From Amyelois transitella (taxonomy: Eukaryota > Arthropoda > Insecta > Lepidoptera > Pyralidae), in NCBI RefSeq assembly GCF_032362555.1, contig NC_083515.1:1833001-1897000 (forward strand): 64,000 bases of DNA. Reading direction: 5' to 3'. Under the pieces are notes generated by a model. That model was not told the DNA's origin. It was given only the letters and a program-made list of their open reading frames with translations, and made no database searches. This document shows positions 1 through 11,895 of the stretch, one piece after another (positions within the stretch are counted from its first letter, which is position 1; every line of letters starts with the position of its first letter). Both the position numbers and the translations under genes were made by a program.

Positions 1-781
1 CAGCTTAGAATCAATTTACCTTTGAGCTGGATGATATAGTAGATAGAGGATATAGTAATACATAACTAAATAATATATTCTGTGAAAATTTTAAGCGTGT
101 AGCGCAGTGGAGAGCTAGTTGTAACAATTTTTCGTTTCTTGGCTATAAATAAATAAAATAAAAATAAATAAAAGCTTACTTGTTTGGTATTTAGAAAATC
201 TAACAGTACTATTCTAATGAAAAACTATTCCCCTACATGTTACCGTTATATATAATAATATAAAGCAATAAAATACGAAAAAAATACGATTATTTTTTGG
301 GGACCCCCTTAATATTTTTTATTTATTTTCTATTTTATTATTGGTTGTTATTGCAGCAACGGAAATACATAATTTATGCAAAAATTTCAGTTTTCCAGCT
401 GACACGGTTTATGAGATACAGCCTGATGACAGCCAGACGGAGAGACGAACAGACAGACGGATATCGGAGGCTAAGGCATAAGGTCCCGTTAAGTGTAGGT
501 AATGAACCTTAAAAAAGTTCACATATGAAATGAAAAAAAGAGGTCAGAGGTTTTTCTGCCGTTGACTGTACACAGTAAATTGCTAACACCAGAGTAGATA
601 TAACTGAAATATTTGAACTTCAGTTTAGTGCTAACCTCATGATTGCGGTAAACTAACTGCAAACAATGGTTTATGCTAACTATCCGATTTACCTTGTTTT
701 TGTTCGCAAATAGTTTATACTGCAAAACCTAGTTCGTGATAAATTTTATAATTGTAAGTTATTAAATGAAAGTAATAAACT
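1..781. other. Intergenic, old repeat remnant
   Basis: AT-rich sequence with no convincing coding region. The part near 350-505 (GACACGG, then several GACAGACGG-like pieces, then GGTCCCGTT) resembles the end of a dispersed transposon common in Lepidoptera, but I cannot assign it. The small open frames here have no family features. Confidence 0.4.
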
Positions 782-986
782 GTGCCGTGCGGTTCCCGGC
801 ACCTATAGAAAACATTAAAAGGACTCAATATCACTGTTCTATGGATGTCGTAAAAAGCGACTAAGGGATAGACTTATAAGCTTGGAATTCTTCTATTAGG
901 CGATGGGCTAGCAACCTGTCAGTATTTGAAGCTCAATTTTGTCATTAAGCCAAACGAAGTTTTTCAGGACTGTTGACTCTGTCTCT
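782..986 (+). repeat. Family A short element, 3' end decayed
   Basis: Starts with the family head (GTGCCG...CGGCAC hairpin), keeps the ATGGATGTCGTAAAA and GGCGATGGGCTAGCAACCTG blocks, and loses the normal tail after the middle hairpin. Confidence 0.8.
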
Positions 987-1121
987 GTCATTGTTTTGAT
1001 TAATTGACTTACCTATTGGAAATTTAAATAATAAAAAATATATTTTTTTATGGATTGGCAATTTTGCATACATTTATGTACAGAATGTTATTAATTTTGA
1101 TTATAACTAGGTGTGTATTAA

Positions 1122-1201
1122 CTGTAAGTAGGTAGAGGTAGTCTCTGCCTACCCCTCAGGGAAAGAGGCGTGATTTTTATGTATGTATGTAGGTATGTAT
1201 T
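1122..1201 (+). mobile_element. 5'-truncated tail of the RTE-like LINE
   Basis: Only the terminal ~50 bp of the LINE remain: GTCTCTGCCTACCCCTC, AAGAGGCGTGA, then a TATG-type simple tail. It matches the end of the intact copy at 45941-45998. Confidence 0.75.
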
Positions 1202-1447
1202 AACTGTAAGCAATAAGAAATAAAAAAATTGAAAGTGCCATCGAAGAAAACCCTTTCGAAGTTGTTTTAAAAGAAGTTTTAAGATGGTATTTGATCGTGT
1301 TCCTCCAAGACCTTTCGCATTGAACGCTTTCAAATACAATTTTGTGGGTCATTTAGCCTGTCTATTAGTCAGTTGTCGAGTCACGACGGTTGTTTACTCC
1401 TAAACTAGAGGAAAAAAGAAGAACAAGGCAAGATAAATTCTTATTAC

Positions 1448-1641
1448 AGCATATAATCACGTCCATATCCCTCAAGGGGTAGACAGAGCCAACAGTCTTG
1501 AAAAGACTGAAAGGCCACGTTCAGCTGTTAGGCTTAATGATAGAATTGAGATTCAAATAATGACAGGTTGTTAGCCCATCGCCTAAAATAGTAATTCCAA
1601 GTATACGAGTATAAGCATATCCCTTAGTCGCCTTTTATGAC
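1448..1641 (-). repeat. Family A short element, head missing
   Basis: Reverse-oriented copy with its tail at the left (ATAATCACGTC). It runs through the middle hairpin to the CGCCTTTTA block, then stops before the head. Confidence 0.8.
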
Positions 1642-2045
1642 TCTTATATAAACAAAGCCTAGTGAATAAATTAAATTATTCATTTTCATACCAATTTATC
1701 TCAACGATGACTCAAAAGCATTCTTAAGCATGTTCTAACAAAGAATATGAACGCAAAAACCTTACAAATGTATGCTTTTTCATAGAATATGCATCGTAAC
1801 AGGCTGGTTTTGTGAGTCGTCTGCCGTCCGGGCAAACGCAGGGCTGTCAGCTTGTAAAGTTTAAACATTTGGGACATGAGAAAAATTAAAAAGGGCTGTG
1901 TAATATTTTTTTAATATAATTTACCTACGAATAAATCAATTAATCATAATAAATGTATAATGTCGTCCACATTTCTATTCTAAGTTTGAATAATTGGGTT
2001 GTTGACGTTGTTGAAGAAAACTCACACTCACACTGTTGAACAAAA
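1642..2045. other. Intergenic, no feature seen
   Basis: AT-rich unique-looking sequence; no gene, RNA or recognisable repeat found. Confidence 0.4.
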
Positions 2046-2112
2046 GGCTAACCTAACCTAACCTAACCTAACTCAATCTGTGTAATTTATACAGTATATA
2101 TTTATTTATATT
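2046..2112 (+). repeat. Family B SINE tail with (CTAAC)5
   Basis: The end of the tRNA-derived SINE (TCAATCTGTGTAATTT) is preceded by five CTAAC units, the complement of the insect telomere repeat TTAGG. Other family B copies have a single CTAAC at this point, so local expansion is the simplest explanation. Confidence 0.6.
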
Positions 2113-2185
2113 TTTATTCATTTAATACGCCCTATATTTTATGATATTCACTAGACGGGTTCTTATAGAGTGAGTCTAGTGAAGT

Positions 2186-2448
2186 ACATACATACATACA
2201 TATAATCACGTCTATATGCCTTGCGGGGTAGACAGAGCCAACAGTCTTAAAAATACTGATAGGCCACGTTCAGCTATTTGGCTTTATGATGGAATTGAGA
2301 TTCAAATAGTGACAGGTTGCTAGCCCATCGCCTAAGAAAAGAATCCCAAGTTTATAAGCCTATTCCTTAGTCGCCTTTTACGACATCCATGGGAACGAGA
2401 TGGAGTGGTCCTATTCTTTTTTTATTGGTGCCGGGAACCACACGGCAC
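2186..2448 (-). repeat. Family A short element, full length
   Basis: Complete reverse-oriented copy: CATACATACATA tail and GGGGTAGACAGAGCC at left, GTGCCGGGAACCACACGGC head at right. Confidence 0.88.
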
Positions 2449-2550
2449 ACGGTGAAGTATTTTGTATTTTTTTTTGAAGAGTTGAACGAAAGCGATATAG
2501 TCTCTATCTATATGGCGAGGAAAAACAAAAGAGGCGTTACTATATGTTTT

Positions 2551-2878
2551 TTATACATACATACAACCACGCGTAAACCCCTGACGGGTTAGACAGGGCC
2601 AAGTCTTGAAAAGACGAAAAGCCACGTATAACTGTATCGTTTAATGACGGAATTAATAAGACTAGGACCACTCCTTCTCCTTTCCCATGGATGTCGATAA
2701 AGGCGACTAAGGGATAGGTTAATAAACTTGGGATTCTTCTTTTAGGCAATGAGCAAGCAACCTGACACTATTTAAATTTCAATTCTATCATCAAGCTGAA
2801 TGTGGCCTATTAGTCTTCAATACTATCGGCTCTGTCTATCCCGCAAGGGATATAGACGAAATTTATATGTATGTATTA
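2551..2878. repeat. Two family A fragments joined head to head
   Basis: 2551-2655 is a reverse-oriented tail half. From 2663 a forward copy begins at AGGACCACTCC and runs to its TATGTATGT tail. Both tails point outward, so a transcript could fold back on itself. Confidence 0.75.
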
Positions 2879-3145
2879 TGTTTTAATATTCAAATGCTGA
2901 CAGCATGCTGGACCGTCACCTAAAAACAGAATCCCAATTTTATATTAACAACATGAAAAATTACAAAAAAAAATACTAACTAGAATCTATCGTTGACAAC
3001 CCTAGCGCAAAGATTACAAAGCGCTTTGTGGTCTTGCCTCGCGATATTCCGGAATCCTTAGGCCGCGTTCGCATTGCCGCGACTTTTGTTGTCGTGGCGA
3101 CCGTGTTGTTGTTGAGAACTTAGCTTTTGTTTACTTAGGATTTTT
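2879..3145. other. Intergenic, no feature seen
   Basis: No coding or repeat structure recognised apart from general AT-richness. Confidence 0.35.
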
Positions 3146-3260
3146 ATGGTTTTTTTTTGTTTTTATTTATATAGAATAAAATAGAATAGATTTATTTTTT
3201 AAATTGGATACAAGGTATCACTTATTGACGTCGCATCATTTAATGCAATTTACCGCTTAG
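3146..3260 (+). repeat. Family E dispersed repeat
   Basis: Contains TTGGATACAAGGTATCA, TTATTGACGTC and ACCGCTT, blocks shared with the copies near 58222 and 60905. A poly-T/TTTATT-rich side suggests the end of a retroelement. Family not identified. Confidence 0.5.
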
Positions 3261-3323
3261 GACTCTGTATATGATTGACTAATGACTAGGAGTGAGAAGA
3301 ACTAAGGTAGTATGAAGGAATCG

Positions 3324-3595
3324 TACATACGTAAATCACGCCTCTTTCCCGGAGGGGTAGGCAGAAACCACATCTTTCTACTTGCCTCGATCCCTGCATA
3401 CTTCTTTCGCTTCATCCACATTCATAACTATGGATATTTGGTAAGATGTAATATCTGCCTACCGTTCTGGAAAGAGGCGTGATTTATGTATTTTATACTT
3501 TAATACACACATACACAAAATCAAGCCTTTTTCTCAGAGGGGTAGGCGGAGACTACATCTTTTCACTTGCCATTATACCTGCATGTATTTTACAT
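3324..3595. mobile_element. Three LINE tail fragments in alternating orientation
   Basis: 3324-3428 (-), 3430-3492 (+) and 3502-3595 (-) each match the last part of the LINE: the coding end GATGAAGCGAAAGAAGTATGCA, then CTGCCTACC..CCGGGAAAGAGGCGTGA. All are 5'-truncated. Confidence 0.7.
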
Positions 3596-3680
3596 ATGAA
3601 AAAAAAATACAGAAAATACTATCTACATTACAAAGCGTTTAATGGGTTTGCCTCGCGATTTTCCGGAATTTTTAGACTAT

Positions 3681-3791
3681 TCCAATCTCAATTCTATCAG
3701 TAAGCCAAACAGCTGAACGTGGCATTTCAGTCTTTTCAAGACTTTTGGCTCTGTCTATACCGCAAGGGATATAGACGTGATTAATCTATGT
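3681..3791 (+). repeat. Family A short element, 3' half
   Basis: Begins inside the private middle (TCTCAATTCTATCA), keeps the CAGTCTTTTCAAGACT hairpin and ends at ATATAGACGTGATT. Confidence 0.8.
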
Positions 3792-4180
3792 CCCTAAAAC
3801 TTACATAAATAAAAAAAAATGTGTGTATGTAAATTTTCTCCCGAACTGAACTAATTGGACATAGCCAGACACTAGACTTTAATGACACAATTCACATCCA
3901 ATTAAACTGACCGTATAAAACTCAAGCGACCAAATAGCGAGAGTACAGAAGAGTATATTTACACCTTAAATTATATAAAAATATACCTTTTTCTTACTAA
4001 ATAGGATGACTTTGTAAGGTTTACTGAGAAAATTAAAGGTTTATTCATAAAAAAATATATTAACTTGGCTAGATACTACTCAGTATATCTGATTCAGTTT
4101 CAGCTGCATTCCTGTGAGTGTAAGTAATTTTTAAATTTTTTTTATTTTTATCTTTAGCAAACTGACTTTCTGCTAAATTA

Positions 4181-4446
4181 TACATACAAACATACATATA
4201 ATCACGTCGATATCCCTTGCGGGGTAGACAGAGCCAACAGTCTTGTAAAGACTGATAGGGCACGTTCAGCTATTTGGCTTTAAGATAGAATTGAGATTCA
4301 AATGGTGACAGGTTGCTAGCCCATCGCCTAAAAGAAGAATCCCAAGTTTATAAGCCTACCCCTTAGTCGCCTTTTACGACATCCATGGGAGAGAGATGGC
4401 GTGGTCCTATTCTTTTTTTCTAGTGGTGCCGGGAACCACACGGCAC
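4181..4446 (-). repeat. Family A short element, full length
   Basis: Reverse-oriented. TACATACAAACATACATA tail at left, head GTGCCGGGAACCACACGGCAC region at right. Confidence 0.88.
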
Positions 4447-4696
4447 ATTGTCTTTTCTAAAAACCATTTGATACGTGCTCCTTCTGCGAACTCTTTAATT
4501 TGCATTGACGAACTCTGAAAACTTTGTACGTGTCTCGTTTTTATGACTAGCGGCAGGTGTTCACGCGGCCGGTACATTATTGATGGAGCTGGGCCCTGTT
4601 TGAGCGAAGCATTAAGTGTCTGTAATAATTGATGAGTATGAGCTTGGGCGGCGTATAGGACTGCTGAATAAACGTTATGGGGTTTTCACAATAATT

Positions 4697-4906
4697 ACAC
4701 ACATACATAATCACGTCTGTATCCATTGCGGGGTAGACGGAGATAACTGTCGCGAAAAGAACAATAGGCCATGTTCAACTGTTCGGCTTAATGATAGAAT
4801 TGAGATTCGAATAGTGACAGGTTGCTAGCCCATATCGCCTCAAAGAAGAATCCGAAGCTTATAAGCCTATCACTTAGTCGCCTTTTACGGCATCCATGAG
4901 AAAGAA
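4697..4906 (-). repeat. Family A short element, head missing
   Basis: Reverse-oriented; ends at the CATCCATGAGAAAG block. The middle hairpin is decayed. Confidence 0.75.
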
Positions 4907-5097
4907 ATTGAATGATACTATTTATTGTGTTATGTTTTAGGTTAGGGTACTTATTTTTTCCTTCAAATAAAGTAAGATGAGTTTACGCTTAAGGTTAAAG
5001 GGTTTTTGCAATATTCCTAGTTTATTAGCTGGGAATTGGCGCAAAGGAAATTGTTAAGACGAGGTGTAATGTAACAGTAAAGAGTGTGATCGTGAAC

Positions 5098-5164
5098 GGT
5101 TTTCAAGACTGTTGGCTCTGTTGACCCCGAGAGGATATAGACATGATTATGTGTATGTATGTAT
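5098..5164 (+). repeat. Family A tail fragment
   Basis: TTTCAAGACTGTTGGCTCTG followed by a decayed tail stem and TATGTATGTAT. Confidence 0.7.
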
Positions 5165-5411
5165 TACGAAGTAATTGCTCTATTCTTTCTTCTCCCTTGA
5201 TATGGATGTGCATGTACTAAGAAGCACAGACTTTGTATTTTTTCTTTCTTCTTTACCGGACGAGCATAAAACCAAACGAATTGATTTAACCAAAATTTTA
5301 TTTTTATTTATAAGAAGGAAGACCAATAACGTACAAATCAAATATAAAACCAGATAAGGTGACAATGTGTCATTTACAGGTCCTAGCTAATAAATAAAAT
5401 TTAAAAATAAA

Positions 5412-5646
5412 CTAGCTGTGCCCGCGACTTCGTCCGCGTGGAATAGTTATTTTAGGCATCATTGAAGCCCTAAAGGATAAATAATTTTCCCCGTTTTTTT
5501 TCACATTTTCGATTATTTCTTTGCTCCTTATAGTTGCAGCGTGATGTTATATAGCCTAAAGAATATTTTTTCAATTCGAACCACTAGTTCCTGAGATTAG
5601 CGCGTTCAAACAAACAAACTCTTCAGCTTTATAATATTAGTATAGA
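5412..5646 (-). mobile_element. Helitron-like short element (family D)
   Basis: Read on -, it starts TCTATACTAATATTATAAAG and ends with a hairpin-forming CGCGGACGAAGTCGCGG followed by GCACAGCTAG. It lies between a host A and T. 5'-TC, a 3' hairpin a few bases before CTAG, and A|T insertion are Helitron hallmarks. Non-autonomous, no ORF. It resembles the abundant lepidopteran Lep1-type elements. Confidence 0.65.
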
Positions 5647-7545
5647 TTTAAATATATTTGATCCTGTGTGAAACCAAACTCCTCGTCTAAGTGGTTCTGT
5701 GTTTATATTACAGAATAACCCTGCACAATATCTGCCACGCTAGCTAAATTTAGGATTGCAGTGGTCAGTCCAATTATTTATTCATTATCAAGTCGTATCG
5801 TAGAACAGCGTAAATTTAGCGTGACTTAAGGAAACAGCTGCTATATAACTGTCAAGAAGTGAACCTTATTACGTTGTTATAAAGATCAGAAAGGTGTATT
5901 GATAAAATAGTAATAAGAGAGGCGTCGGCTTCTATAAACTTAAACAATATACGAGTGGTATTTCACAGGTTATAAAATTTATTTGTTAAAGATAAGACTT
6001 GACAGTCACTGAAATAATTTAGAACGAGGAAACAATTTCTAAGAAAATTATTTAAAAAATGAATGTTTTTTTTTTGGAGATGTGTTAGCAACCAGTCATT
6101 ACGAGTATTTATGAATTTAACCATCGCCTGCAAGTCTTGTGACTCTCTGTCTACCTCGTAAAAGATTAAGACGTAATATGTAGATATATTTTACCGTTAC
6201 TCACTCACCCAGACCAACCCATTATTGGATTTTGCTTATAGTCTAGTTGCAAAAAGTTAAATTTCTTCCGTTTCCAATTTTATAAAACTGTTAAAGAAAT
6301 ATCTGCCATTTAAATTAAAACTATGACTGGTTTAACTGATTTTTTCCTGACAGATTTTTTTCCAATTAAAAAAATATATATTTAATTTCAGATGTATAAT
6401 TTTTGATCTGCAATAATTTTATGTTTCAATCTATTGCCGAACGTAAAACCGTTTAAAAAAAAATATAAAACATATTTCAATAAAAGTTTCGTCTATTTTT
6501 TTTTTTATCAATTTTCATATTTGTTCCACTAACAAGATTTAATTTACAAAGCGTTTTGTTCCATTGTGTTCTGAACTCCATGGCGGTAGATCGTTCCCAT
6601 TTCTGGATTTTAATAAACCTGAACTTTAATAGGAAAATTCCGTCACGACTGGCGATGGATCCCGTCCGTTCTAATTTTATTTTTCTTTTGGATTCCCTCC
6701 CTCCCGGGGTTCTAGTCAATTTGTCTGGGAATTCGGAAGCTGCGATATTGCTAAAATACTTTCATACATTTCTATTGATAGTGAAATATTCCGTGGTTTG
6801 TTGCGCAATTTTTAGATTTCTTATGAAACGGCATGCAGTGTATATACCTTTCTATTTGTTACCTCTGCACGGGTTTTCTAATGAATTAATCTTCTTGAAA
6901 TATTACGTATATATAATTAAGGGACTGGAGAAGGACATAGGGCACATTTTATCCCAGTAAAAACTGTAGTTATTGTATGGTGCTAAATTCGCCGCGTTTT
7001 TTGTAAATGGCTAAAATTTGTTGATTTTTTAAATGGTGCTAAATTTCGTCACGTTTTGTAGATGGCGTTGAATTTGTCGCATTTTTCATTGGTGGCACTA
7101 TATTCATATTTGCTAATCAACTGGTAAATACTAGTAATTGAACAAATACTCATATGAACAATAAATTTCAAGTATATAAATATATATTTTGTTGGTTATC
7201 TGTTTACTTTAATAATATTTGGTTCAAGGTCAAATTATTACACAATTTTCCGCTTTCCGCCTTCGTATGCGCCACCGTCTTATCCATAAGCCAAAAATTC
7301 ACGTAAAAACTTTACGGGGATTTACCGAACGCCGCGAAATTAGAGAAGTTACTTGTATTCTTTCACTCACCTTAATACTTCGAAGTGAAAATACGCGTAT
7401 TTTGTACTCATATAGGATAATAAAGTTGATTTTTAGTGCTTTTTCTACTGATACTAATCCACATCCACACTGATAATGAAGAGACAAGAAAGAAAGAGAG
7501 AAAAGAATATTTTGGTGTGTTTGTTATTTTATATGACTACCGTGA
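5647..7545. other. Intergenic with decayed repeats
   Basis: No gene recognised. The 134-codon open frame at 6556-6960 ends in GGAGAAGGACATAGG, a motif also at 63630 and, altered, near 54410, so it is probably repeat-derived. Around 6985-7100 three diverged ATGGTGCTAAATTCG-like units form a degenerate tandem repeat. Confidence 0.4.
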
Positions 7546-7640
7546 CATTAAGCTGAACGTGGCCTTTCAGTCTTTTCAAGACTGTTGGCTCTGTCTACCC
7601 CGCAAGGGATATAGACGTGATGATATGTATGTATATATGT
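7546..7640 (+). repeat. Family A tail half
   Basis: Starts at AAGCTGAACGTGGCC and carries both the middle hairpin and the tail stem in consensus form, then TATGTATGTAT. Confidence 0.82.
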
Positions 7641-7837
7641 AACGTGAACTTATTACGGGATGGGCTAGCAACCTGTTACTATTTATCATTAAGCCATAAA
7701 CAATTGAAACAAAAAGTACTTACCTATTCAAGTTAAGCAAAAAATCGATTTTTTTTTTTCATCCCTAGAGGAACTTTCATTGGCACTTGATAGACAGAGC
7801 ATGATATAGTTAGACCATCCAGGTTTATATAGACGAT

Positions 7838-7976
7838 AGATCAAGAGTACCCGAAACCTCCGAGCTTGCATGACGAGAGTTATGAATGTGGATGAAGCGA
7901 AAGAAGTATGCAAGTGGAAAGATGTAGTATCTGCCTACCCATCCGAGAAAATGCGTGATTTTATGTTTATATGTAT
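7838..7976 (+). mobile_element. 5'-truncated LINE tail
   Basis: Matches the last ~45 codons of the LINE ORF (AAGAGTACCCGAAACC onward, VMNVDEAKEVC region) with the distal stem decayed (AAAATGCGTGA). Confidence 0.78.
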
Positions 7977-8473
7977 AGACGATAGACCATGATACAGTTA
8001 AAAATATTTCACTACTTCCATTTAGAATGTTTTTCGAAATATTGGAACAAGTGCCAAATCGAATTGACTCTAGAAACATAGTATACTTCCACGATAGAAT
8101 GGAACAAACATTAAGTGACGTAAACACAGATAATAAATAACTCAATGGTAAATAAAGATACACTGACATCAAACTATACTTAGCTAGTTTAAAAAAAAGA
8201 AAAACAAAGGGCGGACTCACTCGTGCGTGGAGATAAGTCTTCCGAAAAACTTTTCGGATTTAACGTCAAGAACTTATATGTATGTGATGGGACGTTGAGT
8301 GGCGACAAAAAGATAGGGGTTTCGATACAATAAACGGTGTATAATCACCTTTATATTTACACTCTATATGACTAGAGTACGCCTGGGTAAAGCGTTAAAT
8401 AATTGTGTTATCTTCTTGCTAAGTTTACACTCAGACCACATAAGAAACGATTAAATTTTAATTCTCTTGATAA
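7977..8473. other. Intergenic, no feature seen
   Basis: No supported gene. Short open frames here cross repeat borders. Confidence 0.35.
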
Positions 8474-8750
8474 TCCATCCATCCATATAATCACGTCTGT
8501 ATCCCTTGCGGGGTAGACAGAGCCAGCAGTCTCGAAAGACTCGACATGCCACGTTCACCTGTTTGGCCTAAGAATACAATTGAGATTCAAATAGTGATAG
8601 ATTGCTAGCCCATCGCCTTAAAGTAGAATCTTAAAGTAGAATTTAAGCCTGTCCCTTAGTCGCCTTTTACGACATCCATGGGATAAAACTCACTTCATCT
8701 CTTGAGTGAGTTTTTTCTATTGTATATTGGTGCCGGGAGCCATACGGCAC
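8474..8750 (-). repeat. Family A short element, full length
   Basis: Reverse-oriented with CATCCATCCATA-type tail. The middle hairpin reads CAGTCTCGAAAGACT, and a small insertion lies near the head. Confidence 0.85.
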
Positions 8751-9009
8751 TAGCTAGTATATACCTACTAAGTTGTTATTCTTACAATTTGCTCATAACT
8801 TTAGCCGCGGATATTCTTTGATATTAAATTTGTGGCATAGATGTCCCTCACGACAGCGCCCGATGGAATCCGATCGCCATTTATCATAGCGTTCAAAATA
8901 CCCATGACGTGTACAAAAAATATTATGAAGTTCCGGCCCGCGCTGCGAAGGAAAAACCAATTTTATTGTTATTCGGAAAGCGAAAATTATGAATATGTCC
9001 TTCCTTCCT

Positions 9010-9125
9010 CTTTTTGTTAGACCCGGTTATATCCTCACCTCTCTGGAGAGGAGCCCGGGGTGCGCCTTTGACCAAGAGCCTGGATCGGAAGTCAGGTATT
9101 TACACGAAGCTTATCTGACTTAAAA
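9010..9125 (-). repeat. Family C SINE fragment
   Basis: Shares TATCCTCACC, GGAGAGGAGCCCGG, CCTTTGACC and GTCAGGTATTTACACGAAGC with the longer copy at 34765-35107. Confidence 0.6.
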
Positions 9126-9188
9126 ATATGTATATACTGGGAGTTATCTCGCACAATAGGTAGCCATTTTAAGATTGTTTTTTTTTTA

Positions 9189-9423
9189 CGGCACAAATTA
9201 CACTGATTAAGTTATCCTCGAAGTAAGTTGGAGACTTGAGTTACGAGATACTAACTCAACGATACTATATTTTATAATAAATACTTACATATGTACATAG
9301 ATAAACATCCAAGACCCAGGTCAATCAGAAAAAGTTATTTTCCCATCATGCCCTGGCCAGGATTCAAACCCGGGACCTCCAATGTCACAGACAAGCGTAC
9401 TACCGCTGCGCCACAGAGGCCGC
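9189..9423 (-). repeat. Family B tRNA-derived SINE, full length
   Basis: The tRNA-like head is at the right (on -, TGGCGCAGCGG as A box and a slightly mutated B box), body and ACTCAACGATACTATATTTTA block at left. SINE rather than tRNA gene: the homology continues into the same unrelated body in every copy. Confidence 0.85.
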
Positions 9424-9589
9424 CTTCCGCCGCGAATTCGTTCCGTTGTGTTTGTTTAATTAATTATAATAGTTTTATTTTGTTATTTTTTTTTTATCTG
9501 AATAAAAGTATATCCTCAGCACCAAAATTACTTTTTAGACTCGACGCATTAATTTAATAGGGATCATTGTTCTTACAACGCATTAAAAA

Positions 9590-9730
9590 TCACAGTCGAA
9601 TCGCAGACTTGATCGGGGCGAGAGTCGCTTCGTGTAAAAACTTGCCTCACCCAATCCAGGATCCATGGTCAAAGGCATACCCTGGGCTCCCCTTCCGATA
9701 GTGAGAATGCAATGGGACTAAATCCAGGAG
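9590..9730 (+). repeat. Family C SINE fragment
   Basis: GAGTCGCTTCGTGTAAAAAC, ACCCAATCCAGGATCCATGG and CTGGGCTCCCCTTCC match the complement of the copies at 9010 and 34765. Confidence 0.55.
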
Positions 9731-10263
9731 GAAGCAGATTAAGCATTTATAAGGACAGTCGCCTGCATAGAAACATGAACCCTCTTCACAATGACCAGTA
9801 ACATAGGAGGGTTTTAGTTTTTCTTCATTTATCGGTACTGTAAATGCTTACTCATAAAAATAGGATAAATTGTGTAATTTTCTAATTAAGAAACTCAAAA
9901 CCGAACAAAGAAATTCACCACAGTACTTAGTAGATTCAAAAGCCTTCAGAACTGAAACTAACACGAGTCCAAAAGTCCAGCGTCTGAATAAACAGCCCAA
10001 AAAAAAAAATAACACATTCAGAATCACGTTACGAACCATGTTGATATTATATTCAACACAGAAGGATTACAATATTGAATGGGATATGCGCTGAGGGCCG
10101 GGAAAAACTCTGATCCCTGAATAATTCAGGCACAATCACTGACTAACTCATTTATTCATGCGCCCGGACTCAGCATTTACATGCTGCTGATTTTTGTTGG
10201 GAACTACAGATTAATGCATACGATATTACCGTATGCAGACATACATACGACTATACGCCATTT
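9731..10263. other. Intergenic, no feature seen
   Basis: No supported gene, RNA or repeat. Confidence 0.35.
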
Positions 10264-10505
10264 GACGGCCTCTGTGGCGCAGCGGTAATACGCTTGACTG
10301 TGTCACCGGAGGTCCCGGGTTCGAATCCCGGCCTGGGCATGATGAGAAAAGAACTTTTTCTGATTGTCCTGGGTCTTGGATGTTTATTTATATAAGTATT
10401 TATCACAAAATATAGTATCGTTGAGTTAGCATCTCGTAACACAAGTCTCGAACTTACTTCGAGGCTAACTCAATCTGTGTAATTTGTCCCGTATATATTT
10501 ATTAT
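10264..10505 (+). repeat. Family B tRNA-derived SINE, full length
   Basis: Best-preserved copy. RNA polymerase III A box TGGCGCAGCGG at 10275-10285 and perfect B box GGTTCGAATCC at 10318-10328, then the shared body (GCATGATGAGAAAAGAAC, TCCTGGGTCTTGGATGTTTA) and a tail ending CCCGTATATATTTATT. Confidence 0.9.
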
Positions 10506-10514
10506 TTATATTTA

Positions 10515-10738
10515 TATAGTCGTGTCTATATCTTTCGCGGGGTAGACAGAGCCAACAGTCTTGGACAGACTGAAAAGCCACGTTCAGCTGTTTTCATGAT
10601 GAAATTGAAATTCAAATAGTGACTGATTGCTAGCCCATCGCATAAAAGTGATTTATTAACCTTTTTTTTAGACGCAAGACGTAATCAAAATATTATGATT
10701 TCTGCCTACCGTTCGGGAAAAGACGTGATTTAAATAAA
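10515..10738. repeat. Family A fragment (-) and LINE tail scrap (+)
   Basis: 10515-10648 is a reverse-oriented family A tail half. 10690-10738 holds TTTCTGCCTACCGTTCGGGAAAAGACGTGATT, a LINE-type tail in + orientation. Confidence 0.65.
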
Positions 10739-11127
10739 TATTTAGTTATATGTATGCAACTCTGGGTTTTCTCGTGATGTATTTCCACATCGAAAAACAT
10801 TAGTAATCATTTTAAATAATGTTTTTAACAATTCACACTATATAGAATAATTTGAACAGCACCCTTTTCAGAACTTGTAAACAGTGTAATAGTATTACGA
10901 ATCCCGAATGAATAGAGTAGTGAAAAGTTCCCGCTCAGACAAGCATAAATCATGACTTTCCCACTTCAGTTCCGGGAAGAAAACTTAAATGGCACTCCTT
11001 ACAGAAAGTATTCTGGGAAATTCACTCACACATTCCCTTTGCGATACCTTTTAGACATTCATTAGCATTTATACACAGTTATACTAGTTATTATACGCGG
11101 TTTCATCCGCAAAAAGAATACATATTT

Positions 11128-11492
11128 ACTTATTTTTCTCTTGCGGGGTAGACAGAGCCAACAGTCTTAAAAAGACTGATAGGCCACGTTACGCCATTAA
11201 AATGGGTATTTAAGCATAATGTTTTGCCGTGTGGTTCCCGGCACCAATAGAAAAAAGAATAGTAGTACTCCATCTCTTTCCCATGGATGTCGTAAAAGGC
11301 GACTAAGGGGTGGGCTTATAAACTTGGGATTATTCTTTTACGCGATGGGCTAGCAACCTGTCACTATTTGAATCTCAATTCTATCTTAAAGCCAAATAGC
11401 TGAACTTGACCTATCAGTCTTTACAAGAATGTTGGCTCTGTCTACCCCGCAAGGGATATACCTAGACTTGATTATATGTATGTATGTACGTA
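11128..11492. repeat. Family A tail scrap (-) followed by a full copy (+)
   Basis: 11128-11190 is a reverse-oriented tail. 11225-11492 is a full forward copy from the GCCGTGTGGTTCCC head to TATGTATGTACGTAT. Confidence 0.85.
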
Positions 11493-11895
11493 TATTCGAT
11501 TGTACGAACATACCTATCAAACGATTTGTCTTAATAATTTTCTTATTAGCCTCGACATAAGATTAATTTAACATAGTATAATGGGCGCTCGCAAATTGAC
11601 TACCCATTTAATAAGGCAAGCGGCTGATTAAACTGTATTACATTTAGGGTTAACGTAGAATTAAATTAACCATATTGAAATTTATAACTAGTTCTATGCC
11701 TGCGTGTGCTAATATTTGTTTTAAATAAGACTTGCAATAATAAAATATATGGAAAACTATGAAAGTTTAATATAATCAATTCAGAATAATCTGTAGAATA
11801 TTGAATATTAACATTAAAAATATTTAGTTTGACCCCACATAAAGTTCTCTGTCAGACCAGAAAATATGGTACTGATTTCCATATTGTTAGTACCT

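Noticed and set aside
782..800. RNA polymerase III B box in the family A head (GGTTCCCGGCACC)
   Set aside because: Poor match to GGTTCGANTCC and no A box at the right distance; LINE-derived head is the better explanation.
6556..6960. 134-codon open frame
   Set aside because: No domain, no splice context, and its end contains a motif repeated elsewhere in the window.
10264..10340. tRNA gene with perfect A and B boxes
   Set aside because: The same head occurs in about ten places always followed by the same non-tRNA body; the acceptor stem does not close. It is a SINE head.
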